DNA from: Paratractidigestivibacter sp963591565 | GTDB taxonomy: Bacteria > Actinomycetota > Coriobacteriia > Coriobacteriales > Atopobiaceae | Direction of reading: 5' to 3' | Length of the DNA stretch: 19,099 bases | Assembly (NCBI GenBank): GCA_963591565.1 | Contig: CAVAUD010000031.1 | Coordinates: 1-19,099 of the forward strand | Shown here: piece by piece, positions 14,130-19,099 of the stretch | Layout of the letters: every line of letters starts with the position of its first letter | Numbering within the stretch: the first letter of the stretch is position 1 | Translations under genes and position numbers: made by a program | Notes under the pieces: generated by a model | Databases searched by the model: none | The model's input: the letters and a program-made list of their open reading frames with translations, nothing else | Told to the model about the DNA's origin: nothing

Positions 14130-14609
14130 CTAAAGCTCGAGCAGCTCCAGCGCACGCGCGGGCGTGATGCACATCTCGGGCGCCAGGCGCAGGAACTCTC
14201 GGTCTTGCGTGACGATGTAGTCGGCCTTGCCCGCCTCGGCCGCGGCGATGATGAGGTTGTCCTCGAAGTCCGGGAACTTCCTTCTCAGCATCCGCGCCAG
14301 CTCGCACTCGGGGAAAGACAGCGGCGCCGCGACGGCGATTTCCATCATGCGGTCGAGACATGCCCATGCGGCCGGCGCGTACGAGGTCGCCGCGCCACCG
14401 CTCCCGCCACCGCCGCGCGCCCTAAGCCGGCGAGGTATGAGATAGAAGAGGTCCTTGGCCGTCGTAGGCGCGTAGAGCAAAGTCGCTGCGCCTGCCTGCC
14501 CGCGCGCGATCAGCCCGCTAATCTCGTCGAGGCTGGGCCCCTCGCCCATGAAATAGTCGAGCCAAACGTTCGTGTCCAGCAAAAGGGAGCCAATCTTCGT
14601 TATCGGCAT
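14130..14609 (-). CDS. PIN-domain toxin of a type II toxin-antitoxin pair
   Basis: This 159-residue PIN-domain protein is a predicted metal-dependent ribonuclease of the VapC type. LLLDTNVWLDYFMG carries D12, FEDNLIIAAA carries the E116/D117 pair, and ADYIVTQDREF carries D136. These are the acidic residues expected to bind metal. A glycine-rich insert (RARGGGGSGGAATSYAP, about residues 63-79) is unusual. Its start at 14609 overlaps the end of the upstream gene by ten bases, with no strong ribosome binding site, so translation is probably coupled to that of the antitoxin. This coupling keeps the antitoxin in excess in known systems. Activity and RNA target are inferred. Confidence 0.85.
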   Translation of the reverse strand: MPITKIGSLLLDTNVWLDYFMGEGPSLDEISGLIARGQAGAATLLYAPTTAKDLFYLIPRRLRARGGGGSGGAATSYAPAAWACLDRMMEIAVAAPLSFPECELARMLRRKFPDFEDNLIIAAAEAGKADYIVTQDREFLRLAPEMCITPARALELLEL

Positions 14610-14950
14610 CGCTCGTCCATTCGGGCCAAGAGCTCGTCATACATCGCGTCGCGCTCGTCGCGCGCACAGGTGCCCTCGAGGTGAGAAGGCCCCCTGTCGA
14701 CAAACCCGCACTCCCGGGCGGCGACGGCGACGGCCAGGCCGGCCCCGTCAAGCGCGCCCGTGGCGGCCTCGCCTGAAGGCTTCTTCTCTGCGACGAGAAA
14801 CTCCGGGACAGACTGTGTCTCGACGGCATAGCGCCAAACGCCGCGAACAACGTCGCTCGCGCTCAGCCCTGCTCGGGCGAAGACGGCGTCCCCGCCTCGT
14901 TTGAGGTCGGCCGGAACACGTGTGTTTAGCTGCGTCATCGCGGTAGACAT
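14600..14950 (-). CDS. RelB/DinJ-like antitoxin
   Basis: The product has 116 residues. The N-terminal part, TQLNTRVPADLKRGGDAVFARAGLSASDVVRGVWRYAV, has the ribbon-helix-helix pattern of RelB/DinJ antitoxins and would dimerise and bind the operator. The C-terminal half (from about residue 55) is the probable toxin-neutralising tail. It overlaps the PIN toxin gene by ten bases, the usual toxin-antitoxin order. The start is the ATG at 14950, with GGAAGGGGG a few bases upstream. That ribosome binding site lies in the right arm of a long inverted repeat, as described separately. A RelB-like antitoxin with a PIN toxin is a mixed pairing that does occur in nature. Confidence 0.8.
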   Translation of the reverse strand: MSTAMTQLNTRVPADLKRGGDAVFARAGLSASDVVRGVWRYAVETQSVPEFLVAEKKPSGEAATGALDGAGLAVAVAARECGFVDRGPSHLEGTCARDERDAMYDELLARMDERCR

Positions 14951-14954
14951 AAAA

Positions 14955-14998
14955 GCCCCCTTCCGTCTGCTAGCAGTATAGCAAACGGAAGGGGGGGC
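14955..14998 (-). promoter_or_regulatory. Inverted repeat combining TA promoter, operator and possible dxs terminator
   Basis: GCCCCCTTCCGTCTGC (14955-14970) and GCAAACGGAAGGGGG (14981-14995) are complementary except for one G-T pair, with a 10-base loop. On the minus strand the loop reads TATACT at 14980-14975, preceded by TGC, an extended -10 box. The distal arm contains the antitoxin ribosome binding site and is followed by TTTT and the ATG. A transcript from this promoter starts past the first arm and leaves the ribosome site free. A transcript running through from the dxs-like gene would fold the hairpin, hiding the site or terminating. Confidence 0.65.
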
Positions 14999-15043
14999 AT
15001 TTAACGCACGCCCGTTAAACTGGCAGCCTAAAACGGCGTTCGC

Positions 15044-16828
15044 TTAGCCGAGAAGCTCCCTCGCGGCCGCGGCGACGCCCTCGGGCGTGAGGCCGCAGCT
15101 GGCCATGAGCTCGTCGGGGTTATAGCGGTCGTAGTAACCGCGCGGGATGCCCAGGCAGCGCACGGCCGCGCCGCACGAGCCGGCCTGACGGGCGACCTTC
15201 TCGCCAAAACCGCCCTCGAGCTGGCCGTCCTCGACGGTGACGATGGCCCGGTGCCCGCGAGCCAGCTCCTCGACGAAGCCCGCCTCGAGGCCCGACGCCA
15301 CACGCGGGTTCACCAGGGTGACCCCCACGCCCTCGGCCTCAAGCGCGGCCGCGGCCTCCTGCGCGACGGGGAAGGCGCAGCCCAAGCCGAGAATCGCCAC
15401 GTCGCCGCCGCGGCTCACGACCTCGGGCTCCAGCGCCCAGGCGACCCCGCTCCCGGCCCCGGCGCCGTTCGCCGCGCCCAGCGCCACGTCCCCACGGCTC
15501 ACGACCCCGGCCGCCGGCACGCGGATCGCCACCGGGCCCTCGTCCCAAGCCAAGGCCCACTGCAGCATGGCCAGGTACTCCTCCTTGCACGTGGGCGCCA
15601 GGTAGGTGAGCCCCGGAATCGCGCTGAGCTCCGCGATGTCAAAGATGCCCAGGTGGGTGACGTCGTTCATGGAGCGCGCCGAGTCGCAGAAGCTCAAGAG
15701 CACCGCCGGGTTGCCGTTCACGCAAAGGTCCTGCATGAGCTGGTCGAACCCGCGCTGGATGAAGGTGCCGTAGAAGCCGTAGACGGGCTTGCCGCCGGCC
15801 GCCGCGATGCCGCTGGCCAGGGCCACGGCGTGCTCCTCGGCGATGCCCACGTCGACGAACTGCTTACCGGCCGCCGCGCGGCGCTCGGGCGTGAAGCCCA
15901 TGACGCCCGGCGTGGCGCTCGAGATCGCGACGACGCGCGGGTCGGCCTCGATCGCGGCAGAAAGCGCCTGGTAGGTGAGCTCCTCGTAGCTGGGCTCGCC
16001 GCCGGCGGGCAGCAGGCTCTCGCCCGTCTCCTTGTCAAACCATCCGTCCCAGTGGAAGCGCTCCTTGTCGGCGACGGCGGGCGCGTACCCATGGCCCTTC
16101 TCGGTGTGGATGTGCACGACGACGGGGTGGTCGATGTCGCGGACCTCGGCCAGCGCGGCCTCGACGACCTGCTCGTCGTTGCCCTCCTCGACGTAGCGGT
16201 AGTCCAGGCCCAGCGCGCGGAAGTAGTTGTTCTCGCTCTTGCCGCCGGTTGCGCGCAGCTCGGCCAGGCTCTGGTACAGGCCGCCGTGGTTCTCGGCGAT
16301 CGACATCTCGTTGTCGTTCACGACGACGATGAGGTTGGTCCCCAGCTCGGCCGCCCAGTCCAGGCCCTCGAAGGCCTCACCGCCGGACAAGGACCCGTCG
16401 CCGATGATAGCTACAACGTTGTACTTCTCGCCAAGAAGGTCGCGTCCCTTCGCAAGTCCGCAGGCCAGGCTGACCGAGGTCGACGTGTGCCCGATGACAA
16501 AGTGGTCGTGCGCCGACTCGCCGGGCTCGGAGTAGCCCGAGATATCGTCGTAGCGCGCCGGGTCGATGAAACCGTACGCGCGCCCGGTCAGCATCTTGTG
16601 CACGTAGGTCTGGTGCGAGACGTCAAAGACAAACTTGTCGGTGGGGGAGTCGAAGACGCGGTGCAGCGCGATGGTCGTCTCGACAATGCCCAGGTTGGGG
16701 CCCACGTGGCCGCCGTGGACCACCAGCTTGTCGATCAGGGCGCCGCGAATCTCGCACGCCAGCGCGTCCAGCTCGGCCGCGGGGATGGCGCGCACGTCCG
16801 CCGGCGATTCGATCTTCTCGAGGTACAT
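15044..16828 (-). CDS. dxs: DXS-like thiamine-diphosphate enzyme (1-deoxy-D-xylulose-5-phosphate synthase family)
   Basis: This 594-residue transketolase-type enzyme aligns along its length with 1-deoxyxylulose-5-phosphate synthase. Conserved parts are GGHVGPNLG (39-47), SHQTYVHK (71-78), the thiamine-diphosphate motif GDGSLSGG with NDNEMS (143-176), and DVGIAEEHAV with E331. Canonical DXS proteins have about 620-640 residues and a DRAGxVGxDGxTHxG segment. Here it reads CDSARSMNDVTHLG (381-394), shorter and without the phosphate-binding arginine in its usual place. It may be a paralogue with a changed acceptor. The ATG at 16828 has GAGAGGAAA upstream; the frame continues upstream but overlaps the divergent regulator. 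A MerR-type promoter drives it. A palindrome copy lies at 16411-16424. Confidence 0.88.
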   Translation of the reverse strand: MYLEKIESPADVRAIPAAELDALACEIRGALIDKLVVHGGHVGPNLGIVETTIALHRVFDSPTDKFVFDVSHQTYVHKMLTGRAYGFIDPARYDDISGYSEPGESAHDHFVIGHTSTSVSLACGLAKGRDLLGEKYNVVAIIGDGSLSGGEAFEGLDWAAELGTNLIVVVNDNEMSIAENHGGLYQSLAELRATGGKSENNYFRALGLDYRYVEEGNDEQVVEAALAEVRDIDHPVVVHIHTEKGHGYAPAVADKERFHWDGWFDKETGESLLPAGGEPSYEELTYQALSAAIEADPRVVAISSATPGVMGFTPERRAAAGKQFVDVGIAEEHAVALASGIAAAGGKPVYGFYGTFIQRGFDQLMQDLCVNGNPAVLLSFCDSARSMNDVTHLGIFDIAELSAIPGLTYLAPTCKEEYLAMLQWALAWDEGPVAIRVPAAGVVSRGDVALGAANGAGAGSGVAWALEPEVVSRGGDVAILGLGCAFPVAQEAAAALEAEGVGVTLVNPRVASGLEAGFVEELARGHRAIVTVEDGQLEGGFGEKVARQAGSCGAAVRCLGIPRGYYDRYNPDELMASCGLTPEGVAAAARELLG

Positions 16829-16868
16829 ATCGTTTCCTCTCTGCTTGGCTGCTGCTATGCTGAGAGGG

Positions 16869-16899
16869 ACGATAAAACCTAAACCTGACTTTAGGTCAA
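16869..16899 (-). promoter_or_regulatory. MerR-type promoter of the DXS-like gene
   Basis: On the minus strand, TTGACC (16899-16894) and TATCGT (16874-16869) are separated by 19 bases. ACCTAAA (16877-16883) and TTTAGGT (16890-16896) form a perfect inverted repeat with a 6-base centre in this region. CTTGACCTAAAGT is the standard look of operators for AdhR/SoxR-like MerR regulators. The divergent MerR gene is the natural candidate activator. Confidence 0.85.
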
Positions 16900-16933
16900 G
16901 CCCATGGCGAGAAAATCTTGAGAGGAGCCGCGC

Positions 16934-17374
16934 ATGTACACGATCGGCCAGGTGTCCGAGATGTTCGACATCCCCGTCTCGACGCTTCGCTACTACGACA
17001 AGCAGGGACTTTTCCCGCACATGCAACGCACCTCGGGCATCCGCCGCTTTAGCGACGACGAGATCGAGGCCCTGAAGCTCATTGAGTGCCTCAAACGTTC
17101 GGGCTTGGAGATCCGCGAGATTCGCCAGTTCATGGACTGGGCCGCGCAAGGCCCCTCGACCTGCCCGCAGCGCAAGGAGCTCATCGAGCAGACTCGCGCC
17201 CGCGTCGAGGAGGAGCAGAAGAGCCTCCAGCGCGCCCTTGACATGCTCACCTTCAAGACCTGGTACTACGAGCAGGCCATCGCCGACGGCAACGAGGACC
17301 GCGTGAAGGCGATGATCCCCGACGGCCTGCCGCCCAAGATCCGCGCCGCCTACAAAAGCTCGCACGAGGGGTAA
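16934..17374 (+). CDS. MerR-family regulator
   Basis: The 146-residue protein has a standard MerR head: YTIGQVSEMFDIPVSTLRYYDKQGLFP, IRRFSDDEIEALKLIECLKRSGLEIREIRQFM, then a long coiled-coil helix from about residue 78 to 118. C52 falls at the AdhR Cys52 position, the aldehyde-reactive residue known in that subgroup, so thiol-based sensing is possible. A second cysteine is C77. The ATG at 16934 has GAGAGGAG upstream. It is divergent from the DXS-like gene, with a 19-bp-spacer promoter in between. This is the second MerR/enzyme divergent pair in the window; the two proteins are alike in size and layout but clearly different in sequence. Confidence 0.93.
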   Translation: MYTIGQVSEMFDIPVSTLRYYDKQGLFPHMQRTSGIRRFSDDEIEALKLIECLKRSGLEIREIRQFMDWAAQGPSTCPQRKELIEQTRARVEEEQKSLQRALDMLTFKTWYYEQAIADGNEDRVKAMIPDGLPPKIRAAYKSSHEG

Positions 17375-17443
17375 CGGCCGGCACCCCGGCGGCGACACGA
17401 CCTGCCCGCACGTCGCGTAAACTGCCCAAAACCTGCCGCTCAT

Positions 17444-17476
17444 CGAGAAAAGTTGACAGCGTGTCAACATTTCTCG
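17444..17476. promoter_or_regulatory. 33-bp nested dyad upstream of hypB
   Basis: CGAGAAA (17444-17450) and TTTCTCG (17470-17476) enclose TTGACA (17453-17458) and TGTCAA (17462-17467), all perfectly symmetrical about a GCG centre, apart from the two-base joints. An extended -10, TGGTAATCT, follows at 17485-17493, with a weak TCAACA -35 inside the right arm. A regulator bound here would compete with RNA polymerase for hypB. The inner TTGAC-GTCAA arms look CRP/FNR-like but with different spacing. Confidence 0.65.
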
Positions 17477-17532
17477 AAATCTCCTGGTAATCTAAGAATG
17501 TTGTTTCGGACCAGCGTTCAGGAGAGAGGCCC

Positions 17533-18207
17533 ATGGAGCAGTACAAGGTTCTTGAGATCAAGGAGTCGGTCTTTGCCGACAACGACCGCGAGGCCGACCG
17601 CCTGCGCGAAGACCTGCGCGGCCGCGGCCAGTACCTGCTCAACCTCATGAGCTCGCCGGGCTCGGGCAAGACCACCACGCTCTCGCGCACCATCGAGGCC
17701 CTGGGCCAAGAGATGAAGCTCGCCGTCATGGAGGCCGACATCGACTCCGACGTCGACGCCGCCACCATCGCCAAGCTGGGCGCCAAGACGATCCAGCTCC
17801 ACACCGGCGGCATGTGCCACCTGGACGCCGGCATGTGCGCGCAGGGCCTTGAGGGCCTGGCCGCCAACGACGCCGACCTCATCTTCCTCGAGAACGTCGG
17901 CAACCTCGTGTGCCCCGCCGAGTTCGACACCGGCGCCTGCAAAAACGCCTGCATCCTGAGCGTCCCCGAGGGCGACGACAAGCCGCTCAAGTACCCCCTG
18001 ATGTTCAGCGTCTGCGACGTTGTGCTGGTCAACAAGATCGACGTCGCCCCGTACTTTGACTTCGATCTCGAGAAGTGCCGCAAGAACGTGGCGGCGAGAA
18101 ACCCCAACGCCCGCGTCATCCCCATCTGCGCCAAGACCGGCGAGGGGATGGACGAGTGGTTCGAGTGGCTCCGCGACCAGGTTGCCGCTTGGAAGGCCTC
18201 CAAGTAG
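17533..18207 (+). CDS. hypB: Hydrogenase nickel-incorporation GTPase HypB
   Basis: This 224-residue SIMIBI-class GTPase delivers nickel to [NiFe]-hydrogenase during cytoplasmic maturation. The P-loop SPGSGKTT lies at 41-48. TGGMCHLDAGM carries the Cys-His pair of the metal site at the dimer interface, ENVGNLVCPAEFDTG follows, and VNKIDVAPYFDFD is the G4 motif. No histidine-rich N-terminal stretch is present, so it lacks the nickel-storage region found in some homologues. ATG at 17533 has CAGGAGAGAGG upstream. No hypA or hydrogenase gene is visible inside the window. The next gene encodes an apparent iron-sulfur protein. A strong dyad upstream suggests specific regulation, perhaps by metal or redox state. 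Confidence 0.96.
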   Translation: MEQYKVLEIKESVFADNDREADRLREDLRGRGQYLLNLMSSPGSGKTTTLSRTIEALGQEMKLAVMEADIDSDVDAATIAKLGAKTIQLHTGGMCHLDAGMCAQGLEGLAANDADLIFLENVGNLVCPAEFDTGACKNACILSVPEGDDKPLKYPLMFSVCDVVLVNKIDVAPYFDFDLEKCRKNVAARNPNARVIPICAKTGEGMDEWFEWLRDQVAAWKASK

Positions 18208-18293
18208 CCGCCGGTCACCGGCCTGCCCGGCCTTCTCGGCCCGCGCGGCCGGGCCCCACACCCCGCACCACCCTGCCTAACCTGCAGTTCATT

Positions 18294-18317
18294 CGCAATG
18301 CCTGAGGGGGCATTGCC
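18294..18317 (+). promoter_or_regulatory. Hairpin just upstream of the last gene
   Basis: GCAATGCC (18295-18302) and GGCATTGC (18309-18316) form an 8-bp stem with a 6-base loop, ending 20 bases before the start codon and right before its ribosome binding site. It may be an operator or a leader hairpin. The GC-rich stretch after hypB (18208-18260) holds only short overlapping repeats. Confidence 0.45.
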
Positions 18318-18335
18318 CGTAATAAGGAGAGGGAC

Positions 18336-19099
18336 ATGTCCGTTAACCTGGACGAGAACCCCATGAGGGGAACGTTGACCGACGAGGAGATCGCCGCGCG
18401 CAACGTCATTCCGACGACCAACCCCGCAGGTGAGCCCCACCGCATCCTGGCTCCCGACTACTTCCAGGAGGTCGACACCTTCACCACCTGGGTAAACGAG
18501 GACCGCAACACCCCCGGCCCCGCCGCCAGCGAGCCCATGAAGCCCGCCGTTCTCGCCACCGCGGCCAAGATCACCGACCGCATCGGCAACAAGACCGGCG
18601 CCAACGACCCCGATTACTGGGGCCTCGCCTCCGTCATGACCAACGAGGAGGCCGAGCTCACGGCCCACATGAAGATCCGCAAGCCGGTCACCCTGCCCGA
18701 GCTGGTCAAGGCCTCCGGCATGCCCGAGGCCAAGGTCCAGGAGCTTCTCGACTCCATGTCCGTCAAGGGCATCCTCGAGTACAACTGGGAGAACCCCGCG
18801 CACGAGAAGCAGTACGTCCTGCCCATGTACGTGCCCGGCTGCGCCGAGTTCACCCTGATGAACCAGAAGCAGCTCGAGGAGCACCCCGAGCTGGGCAGCT
18901 TCTTCGAGCGCATGGCCTTTTTGCCCCTCACCAAGGTGACCAAGATGGTCCCGCAGGGCGGCGCCGGCATCGGCATGCACGTCATCCCCGTCGAGAAGTC
19001 CATCTCCCACGAGAACCAGTCCGTCGACATCGAGCACATCTCGTACTGGCTCAAGAAGTACGACCGCTACGCCGCCGGCGCGTGCTCCTGCCGCCTGGG
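18336..19099 (+). CDS. Probable iron-sulfur oxidoreductase with N-terminal winged-helix region (partial)
   Basis: An open frame starts at ATG 18336, after AAGGAGAGGG, and runs off the window after 254 codons. By eye, the part at about residues 105-165 (MTNEEAELTAHMKIRKPVTL, LPELVKASGMPEAKVQELLDSM, then GILEYNW) resembles a winged-helix segment. The visible end, around EHISYWLKKYDRYAAGACSCRLG, resembles the Cys-x-Cys-Arg segment that precedes 4Fe-4S domains in large anaerobic ferredoxin-type oxidoreductases. No signal peptide is seen. The family and cofactor are inferred; the rest of the gene would be needed to decide. Placement after hypB fits a role in hydrogen or electron metabolism. Codon use is strongly GC-biased, as in a well-expressed resident gene. 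Confidence 0.7.
   Translation, partial: MSVNLDENPMRGTLTDEEIAARNVIPTTNPAGEPHRILAPDYFQEVDTFTTWVNEDRNTPGPAASEPMKPAVLATAAKITDRIGNKTGANDPDYWGLASVMTNEEAELTAHMKIRKPVTLPELVKASGMPEAKVQELLDSMSVKGILEYNWENPAHEKQYVLPMYVPGCAEFTLMNQKQLEEHPELGSFFERMAFLPLTKVTKMVPQGGAGIGMHVIPVEKSISHENQSVDIEHISYWLKKYDRYAAGACSCRL

Noticed and set aside
15251..16882. Plus-strand open frame of 543 codons inside the DXS-like gene
   Set aside because: It is antisense to a clearly conserved enzyme and shows only the low-complexity composition expected from a GC-rich antisense frame.
16829..17470. Upstream extension of the DXS-like frame
   Set aside because: The frame remains open through the divergent MerR gene, but the conserved protein begins at 16828 with a good ribosome binding site and a MerR-type promoter upstream of it.
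3151..18240. Frequent CTTCTCG / CGAGAAG strings across the window
   Set aside because: They look abundant, but GAG-AAG (Glu-Lys) and CTT-CTC (Leu-Leu) codon pairs explain many of them. Without a computed background I cannot claim a chromosome-polarity motif.
17253..19037. Minus-strand open frame of 594 codons across hypB and the last gene
   Set aside because: It is the antisense shadow of hypB and the partial iron-sulfur gene, which have clear motifs, start signals and codon use on the plus strand.
1..19099. tRNA, rRNA or transposase genes
   Set aside because: No cloverleaf with a conserved T-loop, no rRNA segment and no transposase motif were recognised on either strand.

Overview
The window looks like a piece of the chromosome of a high-GC, anaerobic, Gram-positive actinobacterium, most probably a member of the Coriobacteriia (Olsenella/Collinsella/Atopobiaceae type). 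The reasons are the strong preference for G or C at third codon positions, purine-rich ribosome binding sites before nearly every gene, anaerobe-type proteins (an EFR1-like flavodoxin/ferredoxin, iron-sulfur flavoproteins, HypB, a short DXS-like enzyme) and many MerR, HxlR, TetR and LacI one-component regulators. The genus is inferred from style and gene content, not from a marker gene.

Layout, left to right. Positions 1-19 hold the first codons of a minus-strand gene that leaves the window. An orphan AAA ATPase with a nuclease-like C-terminus (310-1674) follows a striking array of 33-bp palindromic repeats. A minus-strand cluster (1721-4182) encodes an aldo/keto reductase, a Tat-exported flavodoxin lipoprotein, a possible remnant of a membrane-protein gene, and an iron-sulfur-flavoprotein-like FMN reductase. 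It faces a MerR regulator (4286-4696) across a textbook MerR promoter: 19-bp spacer and perfect dyad. An HxlR regulator is divergent from a small ABM-like protein. With the AKR cluster this resembles a thiol-sensed electrophile, aldehyde or quinone response region.

Next comes a sulfur-themed stretch: a YeiH-family exporter, a 220-bp composite inverted repeat, and a two-gene operon of PLP enzymes (a cystathionine gamma-synthase/lyase type and a MalY/PatB C-S lyase). It ends in two related hairpins. A minus-strand SDR-EFR1 pair follows, divergent from a TetR regulator. Then come endonuclease IV and a LacI regulator on the plus strand, and on the minus strand a RelB-like/PIN toxin-antitoxin pair and a DXS-like thiamine-diphosphate enzyme. 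The DXS-like gene is divergent from a second MerR regulator, again with a 19-bp-spacer promoter. The window ends with hypB and the first 254 codons of a probable iron-sulfur protein.

The least explained signal is a recurring near-palindrome, GTNCAACGTTGNAC. It occurs six times between 3627 and 16424, three times between genes and three times inside genes, where it is spelled with otherwise avoided codons. One copy sits in the apparent promoter of the LacI gene. It could be that regulator's operator or a chromosome-organising site.
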